A DNA stretch of 64,000 bases from Oscarella lobularis (GCF_947507565.1 NC_089184.1:372001-436000); one strand, 5' to 3'. Numbered from the stretch's first letter, positions 35,001-46,723 are shown. Notes: a model not told the origin generated them from the sequence alone. Program-made: numbers and translations.

Positions 35001-35090
35001 CGGCTAATTCAAATGGGAATTCCAATGGGTCCGACAGCTCGAATTCTCGCCGAACTGGAACAGATGAAGCAAAGTAGCGCTGCTATTTAA
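32012..35090 (+). CDS. CH domain + disordered/coiled-coil + SAM domain protein
   Basis: About a dozen exons, roughly 800 residues. After MDAAVLARRAARRASAEAST and a Ser-rich stretch comes a calponin-homology domain over four exons: DALDWVNDVLKRAKGTTVKD, LGDGVTLPRLVQVL, MKIHIVENVRKCLRSIEQN, KVVIHGITAEDVVGGNLKTI, LALCHCLRLRYK. The IHGITAE...GGNLK part resembles the neuron navigator (NAV) CH domain more than the generic type. The middle is long, Ser/Pro/charged and disordered, with PPPPPLPE and runs of Asp/Glu. A coiled coil follows (IDDLRKRQDDLARQFESERQ). The C-terminus is a SAM domain (LKHFLKKLGY, then EERLIQMGIPMGPTARIL). There is no AAA domain, so it is not a complete navigator. Probably an actin- or microtubule-linked scaffold; inference. 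Confidence 0.75.
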
Positions 35091-35249
35091 AACAGCACTA
35101 GAACTCCATATACCGCGTTAGTTTCTCACGTCATTGCCTCGTCTACACTCCTATTATTATTATTATGATATTATTATGTAGTGGTACTGTGACTCTTATG
35201 GCTACACTGCTATGGTAAGTGTCTAAATAAGTAGTGATAAGTTACGCAT

Positions 35250-37513
35250 CTAAGCCTTGTCCTAAGAAACAGCCCAGTTGATTTTTTATTAGTGCAATTC
35301 TGATAAAAACGCTTCACCTCCAGCGATCTCTTCTTCGTCTCAATTGGAAGACGAAGTGAGCACACTGCGCAGATGAGAAATAGTCCAGCATATATACCCA
35401 AAGACGCGCGAATCGATTTCCGAAGCAGAACCTATAAAACGTAGCTTCTAAGCCAAACTTAACAGTACAGAAAAAGCAAACAACCTCAGCTATAAACGGC
35501 GTCAGCATGGCCCCAATGCGAGCGGAAGAGCTCGAAGATCCCAAGCCAATACCGCGTACAGCAGTCGGATAAACCTAACCAGCACAAACTTATAGACCTC
35601 CTATAAGGATCCAACTTGCCTCAGGAGTGTAAACCCAAAGCGTGCAGAGAGATCCGTTGAGTAGAACTCGCACCAAAAATACGAACGCAGTCAAAACATC
35701 TCTAAAGTATTGTTACATTAATTAATTATTTAATATCTTACTCCTTCTCCTTCTCACTTGCTGATTGGGCATATGAAAAAGAGAAAGAACGATGCACCGG
35801 TGAGAAAAAATTCCACGGCCATCGTCTTCCTTCGACCGATTTTCTCAATGAGAGGAATCGCCAGAAGAATTCCTAGAAATAAAATGGCTTCCCCTTTGAT
35901 AAATAAATATTTGAAATCACCTGGCGCATCAGCTGCATTGACCCAAACCAATTTAATATAGTCATCAATCCCCAAAAGTTGACACTGACTAGAATTCATT
36001 GGAATACTTTTGTGATCTTAGAAAAAAATTATATGTTACGTTTTTTTTATACTCTACTTTGTACCAATGCAGGGTAGGTACGTTCCATCCGTCACGTTTT
36101 CCGTCTTCAGCTCATCCGTTATAGCCAGAAGTTCCGTTGTCGCCAAAATAAGTCCGTAGAATCCAGACGTACCAGCGAAGAATATTATCCACAAGAGAAC
36201 GGTCGTAATGCCACGTTCTTTGGTAGAAAACAAATCTTTGAGTTTCCCGCGAGAAGTAACCTAAATAAGCGTATGTATAGTGTACGTAGATTTTAATAAA
36301 TCTGTACATTTTCGTCAGGAATAATCAGAGAGTCGGCTCCTTCGGAATCTGATGCTTCCGTGTCGCTGTGTGAATCTCCTGATAGTGCGTGTAGCATAAT
36401 TGATTCCTTTTCAAAGACAAGCTCTCCGGGAGGAAGGGATTTTCCGTTTTGTTTTGCTGCTTGTTCCAAGACTTTCTTCGCTTTGGGTATCTGATTGCTG
36501 ACGAGATAATAACGAGGACTCTCAGGAATAAACTGAGAAATAGACATTTTAAAAAAATGATATTCTTAGATCGTCGACTCACTTTAAAATAGAGGAGGAA
36601 AAGACAAGAAGGAATTGCTGAAAAGGCGAGAAAGTAATGCCAATTCAGCCCCGCATATCCCATTAGCAAAAGAGCAAGCACCGCTTCAACCAAAGCTCCA
36701 CAAACATAAAACAACTTCAAAAACGAAAAACTCAGCATTCTATTATGTATCTCAAAGATTTTCTTACCAAGACTAAAAGGGTAGTGTAGCCTCGATGTTT
36801 TATGGGTAAAAATTCAGCGTAAAAATTCACCCTATGTAAAGAAATAGAATTATTTTGTTCACTTTTGTATCCCTCACGTTTGGCCTCCACCCGCAATTGA
36901 AAAACCAAGAATTCCGCGAATAATAACGAGAAAAATGTAGTTCGGCGAAAAGGCGCTTATCAATGAAGAGAGACTGACGCAAATCGAAACGATTAGTAGC
37001 GCCTGAAAAAAAACAAGACTTTGGATTTCTATTCCTTATTATATTTTATTCTCACTTTTTTTCGTCCAAATTTATCCGCGATTACTCCCCAAAACGTCGC
37101 GCCAAAGAACATTCCCACAAACATAACCTAAAGTAATAATTATTAGACTTTTATTGTTTGTAATTTTCTGGATTTGTACGAGTGTAAGAACGCTTTCGCC
37201 CCACGAATCGAGATCGTAATCGCACCGAACAGCGACGGCGAGAACGGACACAAGCATTATCTCCATCGATTCCACCATCTAGAAACACGACTAGATCTTC
37301 ATTGTAAAAAGTCTTTGTTACACATACCCAAAGAAGGCCGGCAAAAACAAACATTTTCAGCTGAAATCGACCAAATCCTATGCATTCTATAGCCTCTTCT
37401 ACAGTGTATACTTCACGGACAGTCTCTAGAGACCAGGATAGAGTCGAATGAGACAATGTAGAGCAGCAAGATGTACCCGAATGAGCGGCTTCGGCGTTGC
37501 GCATACCGCTCAT
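35250..37513 (-). CDS. SVOP: SVOP-like MFS transporter, copy A
   Basis: A 12-helix major facilitator of the SV2/SVOP branch, about 12 exons. N to [21 protein letters not shown] (the SVOP-type start before helix 1); [20 protein letters not shown] with the MFS loop 2-3 signature; [32 protein letters not shown]; a central cytoplasmic loop rich in Ser/Asp/Glu ([17 protein letters not shown]); [20 protein letters not shown] (loop 8-9 signature); [20 protein letters not shown]; and [20 protein letters not shown] with [13 protein letters not shown] at the end. Substrate unknown, probably a small organic molecule as for other SVOPs. The start [13 protein letters not shown] is chosen because it aligns with copy B; the frame is open to an earlier Met at 37564. 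The gene lies 138 bp downstream of copy B. Confidence 0.88.
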
Positions 37514-37651
37514 ACCGGAGGTAGTCCGTAGCGCACGTGATTGCATGTAACAAAGAAAACTCATCGATTTCCGTTCGCCATCTAAACAGCACTAGAGCTA
37601 CTAATACATATGTATCGCCTTGTCTAAATAGGTAAATAATAGTGATTAGAT

Positions 37652-39935
37652 CTAAGCCTTGTCCTAAAAAAATCCCAATTGATTTTATTAGTGCAATTCC
37701 AATAAAAACGATTCACCTCTAGCGATCTCTTCTTGGTCTCAATTGGAAGACACAGTGAGCACACTGCGCAGATGAGAAATAGTCCAGCATATATACCCAA
37801 AGACGCGCGAATCGATTTCCGAAGCAGAACCTATATAGAACGTAGCTTCTAAGCCAAACTTGACGGTATAAAAAAACCAAACAACCTCAGCTATAAACGG
37901 CGTCAGCATGGCCCCAATGCGAGCGGAAGAGCTCGAAGATCCCAAGCCAATACCGCGTACAGCAGTCGGATAAACCTAATCCGCACAACTAACGCTTTTT
38001 TATAGACTATAGGGATCCCAACTTGCCTCAGGAGTGTAAACCCAAAGTGTGGAGACGGATCCATTTAGTAGGATTCGTACCAAAAATACGAGCCCGGTTA
38101 AACCATTTCTAAACTATTATTATATTGATCCAATTGCAATATTTTATTCCTCTTACCTGCTGATTGGGCATATGAAAAAGAGAAAGAACGATGCACCGGT
38201 GAGAAAAAATTCCACGGCCATCGTCTTCCTTCGACCGATTTTCTCAATGAGAGGAATAGCCAGAAGAACTCCTAAAAATAAAACAATCCCCCCTTGATAA
38301 TAAATAAGGCTATAGTAAATCACCTGGCGCATCAGCTGCACTAACCCAAACCAATTTAATATAGTCATCAATCCCCAAAAGTTGACACTGACTAGAATTC
38401 ATTGGGCTACTTTTGTGATCTAGAAAAAATGACATGTTGCTTTCCTTATATAATACAATAGCTCTTTACCAATGCAGGGTAAGTACGTTCCATCCGTCAC
38501 ATTTTCCGTCTTCAGTTCATCCGTTATAGCCAGAAGTTCAGTTGTCGCCAAAATAAGTCCATAGAACCCAGACGCCGCCGAAGAAAATATTATCCACAAG
38601 AGAACGGTTGTAATGCCGCGTTCTTTGGTAGAAAACAAATCTTTGACTTTCCCACGAGAAGTACCCTAAGTAAGCGTGTGTGAAAATATAAGAGATTTTA
38701 ATAAATCTGTACATTTCTGTCGTTGTTGGTGATAATCAGCGAATTAGCTCCTTCGTCATCAACGGAATTTGTTGCTTCCGTGTCGCTGTGTGCATCTCCT
38801 GATAGCACCTGTAGCATAATTGATTCTTTTTCAAAGACAAGCTCTCCAGGAGGAAGAGATTTTCCGTTTCGTTTAGCCGCTTGTTCCAACACTTCTTTCG
38901 CTTTTTGTATCTGATTGCTGACGAGATAATAACGAGGACTCTCAGGTATAAACTAATTGTGACTATTTTTAGAAAATGAAATTCTTAGATTGTCGACTCA
39001 CTTTAAAATAGAGAAGGAAAAGACAAGAAGGAATTGCTGTAAAAGCAAGAAAGTAATGCCAATTCAGCCCCGCATATCCCATGAACAAAAGAGCAAGAAC
39101 CGCTTCAATCAAAGTTCCACAAACATAAAACATCTTAAAATGAAAAAAAAACACACGGTATTCCATTATCTCAGTAGATGCAAAAGATTTCCTTACCAAG
39201 ACCAAAAGGATAGTGTAGCCTCGATATTTTACAGGTAAAAATTCAGTATAAAAATTCATCCTATGTGAAGAAATAGAATTATTTGATTCGCTTTGTTCTA
39301 AATTGTGTCCTCACGATTGAGCTACACCAGCCATGGAAAAACCAAGAATGCCTCGTATAACAACGAGAAAAATGTAGTTCGGCGAAAAAGCGCTGATCAA
39401 CGAAGAGAGACTGACGCAAATCGAAACGATTAGTAGCGCCTGAAAAAAACAAGTCTTCGCATTTCTATTCTTTATTATAAATTATTCTCACTTTTTTCCG
39501 TCCAAATTTGTCGGCAATTATTCCCCAAAATGTCGCACCAAAGAGCATTCCTGCAAACATAACCTAAAGTAATAAATATCGGATTTAATTATTTGTAATT
39601 TTCTAGATTTGTACGAGTGTAAGAACGCTTTCTCCCCATGAATCGAGATCGTAATCGCACCGAACAGAGACGCCGAGAATGGACACAAGCGTTAGCTCCA
39701 TCGATTCCACCATCTAGAAATATTGCTTCATTATAAAGTCCTTATTATTATTACGCATACCCAAATAAGGCCAGTAAAAACAAACATTTTCAGCTGAAAC
39801 CGACCAAATCCTATGTATTCTATTGCCTCTTCCACAGTATATACTTCATGGAAAGTCGCTAGAGACTAGGGTAGTCTAATGAGGCAATGTGGAGCAGCAA
39901 AATGTACCCGTTTCGGAGTCGCTCATATCGCTCAT
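37652..39935 (-). CDS. SVOP: SVOP-like MFS transporter, copy B
   Basis: Same exon order and near-identical sequence to copy A, with matching intron positions. It starts [10 protein letters not shown] (39935), then [89 protein letters not shown], and ends in [15 protein letters not shown]. The central loop differs most from copy A ([19 protein letters not shown]), a few residues longer. Stretches such as the exon at 38153-38280 differ from copy A by only a few bases, so the duplication is recent or has been kept alike by gene conversion. Both copies look functional. The next Met nine bases in (39926) is an alternative start. Confidence 0.87.
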
Positions 39936-40146
39936 GCGAGGTCCGGAGGTCCGGAAGTCGACGCTGTAGCGCACTATTTTCTCAGCTGACCAACGCACGT
40001 GACAAGGAAGCTCATCGATTTCGGCTTTTCGGAAGCGAAAACCGACGTTCTACAGGTATGTGCGCTCTTAATGTACACCGTGGAGTAACTCGATAAGCTT
40101 CGATCAGCCGAACGTCGTCTTCTACGGGGACGTGGTCGATCGATCT
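39936..40146. promoter_or_regulatory. Divergent promoter between SVOP copy B and the ASB gene
   Basis: A 211 bp gap between diverging start codons. It contains a short direct repeat GGTCCGGA (39943-39957). No TATA box seen. Confidence 0.4.
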
Positions 40147-41354
40147 ATGGGCAACGAAAAATCGAAGCGACCGCCCGGTCCGTCGGTCACCGAAGCGTCT
40201 CAGCTTCTCGCTGCATCGCGACAAGGCGACGAGAAGACCTTGCTGCGAATTCTCGACCCCGAACCGACTCGACAGCGCGCGATACTCGCATCAGCCGTCG
40301 AAACGCAAACGAAGCGCACGGCGCTCCATCTCGCCGCACTGCGCGGCCATCACCACTGCGTCGATCGTCTTCTCGCCGTCGGCGCGTCGACGAAGGCGAA
40401 GGATTCGCGCGGACAGACTCCTCTAAGTCTCGCTGCGGGACGCGGTCACGTAGCGTGCGTCGAGAGCCTTCTCGCTGCTCGCGCCAGTCCGAACGCCGTC
40501 GACAGCGACGGCGGATCGCCGCTTCACGGTGCCGTCGCGTGGCGAAGAGACGGCGCGCGCGCGTGCGCCGAAGCGCTGGTCAAAGCCGGCGCGTGCGTGA
40601 ACGCGCAAGGCAAGTCGCCATAGCAACGACAGTTTCCGTTCTAACAAATCGCTTATTAGATTGTAGCGGTTGGGCGCCGTTGCATTGGGCATGCCGCGAG
40701 GGCGTGTCCGATTGCGTGGATTTTCTCATTCAAGTCGACGCTGATTTGCATCTTCGAAGCAATTTGGATTGGACGCCGTTGCACGAGGCGGCACGCGAGG
40801 GTCACGCCGATTGCTTGCGGATTCTCCTCGAGGCGCGCGCCTGCACGGACTGTCTCGACTGCACCGGTTCCTCGCCACTCGTCGACGCTATAACTGAGCG
40901 TCGACTCGATTGCATTTATTTGCTGCTGAAATATCGCGCTTCGCCGAATGGGCCCGGTGTGAGGGCGGCGAGCGACAAGCGGCCGCTTCATGTTGCGCTC
41001 AGGGCGAATTTCTATCAGGCGGTCGAGTTGCTGTTTCTCTTTGGCGCCGATCCGGGAATCACTTCGCCTCTTGGGGAAGATGAGCGGCAGTCTGCGTATG
41101 ATGTCGTGAAGAAGTGTAATGACGTCACGAAGGCTGTTTTCTGGGACTGCTGCTATGCTTATCGTTACAAGACGTTGCCAGGTGGGAATTTTGATTTTGG
41201 GTGTGTTGCTTGGGTGATCTTCTTTCTTCTAGGCGTCCAATCGTTGAAGTCACTGAGCCGAATTTCTCTTCGTTTGATTTGCACTCGCGTGGGAACGAAT
41301 TTTGAAGATCTTGACTTGCCTGTAGCTATCTTGCAATATCTAAAGTACAAATAG
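40147..41354 (+). CDS. Ankyrin repeat and SOCS box (ASB) protein
   Basis: Three exons, about 365 residues. MGNEKSKR at the start is a plausible N-myristoylation signal, which is why the Met at 40147 is preferred over the in-frame one at 40132. About eight ankyrin repeats follow, for example KRTALHLAALRGHHHCVDRL, GQTPLSLAAGRGHVACVESL, GWAPLHWACREGVSDCVDFL and DWTPLHEAAREGHADCLRIL. The last exon holds a SOCS box: SLKSLSRISLRLICTRVG (BC box for elongin B/C), then LDLPVAILQYLKY (Cul5 box). ASB proteins are substrate receptors of CUL5-RBX2 ubiquitin ligases; ankyrins pick the substrate, which is unknown here. The first intron starts with GC instead of GT (CAAG|GCAAGT), a minor but recognised donor type. 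Confidence 0.9.
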
Positions 41355-41392
41355 TTTTTATCTATCGTTTGCACAAATTGTTTGTAACTACG

Positions 41393-41416
41393 TATGTATG
41401 TATGTATGTATGTATG
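41393..41416. repeat. (TATG)n microsatellite
   Basis: Six uninterrupted TATG units, about 40 bp past the ASB stop codon. Confidence 0.9.
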
Positions 41417-41537
41417 TACGTATTTTCCAGAAGTAATTTCGACCTCGGGCGTGGCGTGATGGGGAAGACCCTTCAGAAAAAAATCCCCAAGGACAGTTTC
41501 CCACGGGGGAACCCCCTCGACCGCCCTTTCGGAGGAG

Positions 41538-41549
41538 TATATATATATA
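41538..41549 (+). promoter_or_regulatory. TATA-box-like (TA)n upstream of the CARD-Kelch gene
   Basis: TATATATATATA lies 117 bp before the start codon. It is the clearest TATA-like element among the promoters in this window. An ATG just downstream (ATG TGA) would be a one-codon upstream frame if transcribed. Confidence 0.4.
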
Positions 41550-41665
41550 CCATGTGAGTCCATGGTTGGAGCACAGGAGCAGTCTCCTTCCCAGTCCAGG
41601 TTGGTATAGCAAAAGTTCTCGCTCGATACGCCGGCGACTCACTGATATACAAACAACATCTCACG

Positions 41666-43647
41666 ATGGATGTGCATCCCACGAAACACTTGAAAGACTC
41701 CGGTTGGAACGAAATAAGATCTCTAGTCGCTGATCTCACCGAGAACATGCGGCCACGCACTTTTATGACTCGTCTCTTCTCATCTGGACTCGTTTCAGCC
41801 AAAGAGAGAGACGAACTGAGGCTCTCTAAACTAACGGATGAAGAGATCGCTTCAGAGTTGCTAATCAACATCCTTCCTTACAAAGGCCCCGGCTCGCTTG
41901 TCAAGTTCATAAAGGTGCTAGAAGCTACAGAAGGACAAGGGCACATTGCTCGTCTCCTAAAGGTAAATTCAGGGACTTCCGGTTCGGGTGGTTCGGGTGC
42001 CTCACGTGAGGGGCTTCCCCATTCTTACTTCGCACGTTTCTTAGCAAAAAAGCGGCGCTTTTAGTTCCTTGAAGCCCGAAAGAGTAGACGAAAAGTCAAG
42101 CGCATCTCTAGACGTAGCGACGCCGGATGCAAGATCTGCAACGTGCCCGAGTGGAACCGATGCGGCTAAGAAGGAAACGTTACGAGAAATTCAATCAGCC
42201 TTAAAAATGGCGTTAAATTTTGTATCGCTTACACTGGCAGAATCTTGCTCTTGTACGTGGAAAAACACAATTTCAGCTTCGCCGGTTCAAGCTAAAGAAG
42301 AGTCGAGCAATTCTCTTAAGGAAACGACGCTCCGGACGATGAGAGTCGCTCTAGAGAATGGGCCAGACTCGTATGGCAAGTTTCTAAAGGCGCTAGAAGC
42401 TACAGAAGGACAGGAACACATCACTCGTCTCCTAAAGGAGGTAGGTAATTCAGGCGGGGAGTACAATACGTGGGCCGAGCTTCCTGTTTACGGCTTGTTT
42501 TCATTTGTATAGAAAGAAAGCAACACGTCCGCATCCGAAAGAGCGGAAGGACAGAATCACATTGCTACCTCTTTGCTAAAGAAAGAGGTAGAGTTGTAGT
42601 TCGGGGGCGGATGACGCGCGGGGATTTTTTCATATTTCTTAGAAAAAAAGCGACGACGCTTTCTCGGCACCCGAAAGAGTGGACTCTGATCAGATGTCAC
42701 AAGCTGAAGAGAAACTAGAAAAAAAGACGACTAGTCTCTTTTTGGAGAATATAGCTCTAAGAATAACTCTCGCTCTAAAGGAAGGAAAACCCTTTGCACC
42801 GCCATCTATATGGGAAACAACTTCAGTTTTGCCGGTTCAAAGTGAATGCGACCCTTATAATGCAGCTGTGTACATGAATAAGGAACTAACTGTCCGGCAC
42901 CATGACTGGATGCACCACTGGCATCTTGATCAGAACAATTGGGATGAATTCCGAGTCACCCCTTTGAATATAAATTTAAGAAACGTTTTTCGATGTGGCA
43001 ACAGATGCCTCATTATCGGAAAAGACTTCAATGATAATGATAAAAAACTGAAACTGTATCAATGGGTTCATAGTGAACTGCAACTTATAACAGTATTGCC
43101 AAAAGAGCACCAGTTAGACGCTTTGTCTGCTATTGGTGATGAAAGGAACAGCGTGTACATAGTAGGAGGAGAGGTGGAGAAAGGTAGCTACTCAAAGGGA
43201 GTATCCTGTTACAACTTAGACAGCCATTTGTGGGAACCAATGCCAGACATGCCAACTGGCCGAAAATGGTGCTCACTGGCCATTTTAGACAATTCACTGT
43301 ACGTTGGAGGAGGCGACACAATAAAGGGACCAAGTAACTTGGTCGAATGCTTACCTCTTAGCACTGAAAGAGATATTAAATGGGACACTCTTCCATCAAC
43401 GACGGCAAAAGACTGCAAACTCGCCGCATTCTGCGGAAAAATAGTCGCAACCGGCGGGCAGTATAGAAGCACAGTTTTCGAAGTATATGATAAAACGGAT
43501 AAAGCGTGGCTTCGACTGCCTTCGTTGAATGTAGGACGAAACGCCCATGGTGTGTGCGCATCGGGAAACGTGTTGCTAGTGGTTGGCGGTCACAGAGCGG
43601 AAAACTCCATCGAAGCCTTTGAAGTAGTAGACGACGACAAGAACTGA
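41666..43647 (+). CDS. CARD + Kelch-repeat protein
   Basis: Four exons, all phase 0, about 590 residues. Exon 1 is a complete CARD-like death fold: ENMRPRTFMTRLFSSGLVSA, then ELRLSKLTDEEIASELL, LPYKGPGSLVKFIKVLEATE and GHIARLLK. Exon 2 has a helical segment and a second, shortened copy of the last CARD helices (YGKFLKALEATEGQEHITRL). Exon 3 is a mini-copy (RAEGQNHIATSLLKKE). Exon 4 repeats the linker (APERVDSDQ, compare KPERVDEKS) and then runs into about five to six Kelch blades: SVYIVGGEVEKG, WEPMPDMPTGRKWCSLAILD, SLYVGGGDTIKG, KLAAFCGKIVATGGQY, WLRLPSLNVGRNAHGVCASG, VVGGHRAENSIEAFEVV. There is no BTB/BACK domain, so it is not an ordinary KLHL. A CARD feeding into a Kelch propeller suggests an innate-immune or cell-death sensor/adaptor; inference. 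Confidence 0.8.
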
Positions 43648-43983
43648 AGAACCGAAGAACCGACGACGTCCTTTGATCGCACGCGGTCGCGTGCTCATGC
43701 GCACTTACGTACTGTTGTGTTTACGCGATATTTTTATAAGCCTTTCTCTCTCTTTCTCTCTCTTTCTCTGTCTCTTTCTAGACAAATAGAAAGAAAATAA
43801 TCGTAATACGCCAGTCCCAAAACACTTAGAAAGAAAAAAGTCTATCTGTCAGTAGTCAAACTACTGCCTAAAACAAGTCAATAACATTTGCTGAAAATAC
43901 ATCAAAGCGAAGAGAAAAAAAAACCAACGCACGCTCTCTGTACAAGCAACTATGCGTGACAAATGCATGTGCAAACCCCGTCT
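43648..43983. other. Gap between the CARD-Kelch gene and RRM gene 1 (tail to tail)
   Basis: Two 3' ends meet here. The stretch contains a CT-rich microsatellite at about 43742-43779 and several A-rich runs. No gene seen. Confidence 0.55.
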
Positions 43984-46224
43984 TCAACGCAGATACGAAA
44001 ACGATCCACTATTTGTCTGCGTAGTGTGTGGCGGTTGCATACCTCCATTACTATGAGGATGATGATGCTGATGATGCACGAGCGGAGAAAGAGGCTGCGA
44101 CTGACGCTGTAAAATAGCACCCATGCCAGGAGACGGCATTATCATCTGCTGTTGCTGAACGACGGCAGCGTGCGTCGAAGACGGCGGCAACGGCGCTCCA
44201 AGAAGAGGACCAGGCTGTCTTACAGTCGCATGATAGTGACCACTCGGCAAATCCCCGTAACCCGCTGCGGCAGCGACGGGCGGCGCGGTGGGAGGAACAG
44301 CTAAAAATCTCCCCTGAGCATTGGGTCACAAACGAGTGCAGAGAGACCTACCATAAGGATTTCCATAGGATGCAGCATAGGAGGGGGGGCCAGCGGACGG
44401 AGACGGTCCAACGGAGTACCCAGAGACAACACCTAGAAAACAAGCGTGTCCACGTGCACCTATGCGTGCGTACAGTGTATACCTGGAGAAACGTAGACGT
44501 AGCCTGGCGGCGGAGGCGGCGGCGGAGGCGCTGGTGGGGGCGCTGCATAAACCACGTGGCCCGGAACGAGGGCCGGGTCATAGTAAAAGATTTGACCTTG
44601 AGAATTAATTAGGAGGGAACGAATTTACATAAATAAATAATTCTACCTTTAGTTCCACCAATGCTGCTTTTACCCAGACTCTTACTCGTACCGTCTTCGT
44701 TATCTCGACCTGGCCGAGGTATCGCCTTCTTAGCTTCAACCTTAGAAACGGACTATTGTACCCATAAAAACACGTGGTCGAGCTGCGTACGGTTTTCCCA
44801 TTGATTCTATGGTACTTCTCATCAACTATTTTATCAACAGTTTCCTCTTTATCGAACGTAACAAAGCCAAAGCCTAAAACCGAAAGGAGTCAACAAAGCC
44901 AACAATCAACAGCACACCCACCTCGCATTTTTTGCGTGCTTTGATCGAACATAAGTATTATCTCCGCTACCTATGAATAATCATGGATCCGCCCCCTCCT
45001 CTGTTCCTATAGCAAACCTTTCCGTATGTGCTAAAGTAATCCATAATATCTCTCTTCGTCGTACTGCTAGCCAGTCCGCCGATAAATATTTTCTTCACTC
45101 GCCCGACGAACGGGCCCGGTTGCATCGCTTTAGGCTGTAGACACGCTCCGTTCCCATCTCCGCCCCCGCCCGAATTTTCGGTTTCTCACCTTAGAAGCGC
45201 TGCTCGTTCCTCGACCGACGGCCGCTTTCGGATCGATCTACCGCAAGGACAAAGAGAATCGCACTTAGCGTTGTCGGCTTGTGTAAGCGGGGGGGCAGCA
45301 AAACGGGGGGCATCTGCATGAATAGAGGGGGCGGGACGACGAGCCAACCGCGCGGTTTTTTTCCGTCTCTCTTTCTCGCTTACTCGCTTGTTGTCCAAAA
45401 CGTGCGACGATTCGTCGGCGAGAACTTTGCTAACGACCGTCGAGTCTCTGAACGTAACAAAACCGAAGCCTCTGTGTAGGGCGAAAAAAGGGGGGCGTGT
45501 TAGTTGTTCCCATGGGGGAGGAGGAGGCGTGGTGCTCGTGAGATGAGGTTCGCGCGATTTTTAGATCCCAAGTGAACAGTCCCACCCAACAATAGTAGGT
45601 TGGATAGATTTCGTTATTTGAGAGGGAATGCGGTGGAGTAGTAGTAAGGTGACGAGGAGAGCGCGAAATCGCGGGGAGGCTCGCTACGCAAACAGTGTCT
45701 GAATATTGGTTCGATTGTGGCGCGAACGCGAGAGCGCGTGCGTCGTCGATCATCGGATGCAGCGCGCAATATAAGCGAGGACCGGACTGGGGCATTTGGC
45801 GCTCTTTCATCACTCTCCCGCGCGCGCGCGGCGAGGACAGCAAGGAAACACACTCCACCTCCACCAGACTAAACACCTCCATATAAAAATCGCTTACCGG
45901 GACCGCTTAGTCGAAGGATCGGTCTTGACTTCGGCGATGAGAACTTCGCCGAACTTCGAGAAGTACTTCCTCAGTCCATCTGCGCGTAGGAAGCGAAAAA
46001 ATTAGGCGGAAATCGTCTCCTCCCCCATCGACGATCCTCTCTCGAGGGCAAAGCCCCCGGCCGCGTCGCGTGATGCTGCACGCTCGCCCTCGTCTCACCG
46101 TCGTCCGTGTCCCAGCTAAGGCCGCCAACGAAAATTTTCCTATGGGTCGTCAAGAAAAACAAGATGTATAAATAGTATCGGTCTTCTAACGTTGTTCTTA
46201 CCCTCCTTCTTCGTCCATTCTCAT
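43984..46224 (-). CDS. Two-RRM RNA-binding protein 1 (DAZAP1/Musashi/Hrb27C-like)
   Basis: About eight exons. It starts MRMDEEG (46224) and goes straight into RRM1: KIFVGGLSWDTDDDGLRKYF (RNP2) and RSRGFGFVTFRDSTVVSKVL (RNP1), then the IDPK linker typical of the family. RRM2 reads KKIFIGGLASSTTK and MRGFGFVTFDKEETVDKIV, followed by the EVKKA-type end and IPRPGRDNEDGT. The C-terminal half is low-complexity: PPPAPPPPPPPGYVYVSPG, then Gln/His/Met/Pro-rich sequence (LVHHQHHHPHSNGGMQPPH), ending SGSFSYLR. Members bind 3' UTRs or pre-mRNA and control splicing, export or translation. It is the most downstream of three related genes. The exact orthologue is uncertain, so no symbol is given. Confidence 0.85.
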
Positions 46225-46723
46225 CGTGGCGCGAAGCGGGACGACGTGCAAAAAGCGTCGGACGACTTGCGACCGAGTACGGGGTGCTGAGCGTTGCGCG
46301 AGCGCCGAGGGACCTGTTAGGCAAATTACATCGAGGGAAAATTCGATAGGCGGGACTAAACATCCGTTGGAATGCGCGCGTGCCGGACCCCGTACAATCG
46401 GACCCGTCCTTCCGCGAAAATCGATTTACGAGACATCGTAATATTGTTATCAAGAATCGTCATTATTACGATTACTTATTTTCTAATTAAAGTGCAAGAA
46501 AAGTTAATGCGCGAGAGCACCGTAATACGAATAATAAGACTACAATTATGGCGTAAGTTATGAGTAACTCCAGCCCGGACGTGTACATTAATTAATAATA
46601 AAGTGGAGAGAACAGTCTCTATACAGCAGCTTAGTAGTAGTAGTAGTAGTAGTAGTAGTAATAGTTAGGAGTATACTAATGATTCATTGGTAATTATCAT
46701 TATTACCACCCCCCTTAGCGAAT
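46225..46723. other. Gap between RRM genes 2 and 1
   Basis: About 500 bp, mostly the promoter side of RRM gene 1 and the 3' side of RRM gene 2. It holds a (TAG)n microsatellite at about 46632-46660 and an AT-rich stretch at 46430-46600. No exon supported. Confidence 0.5.
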
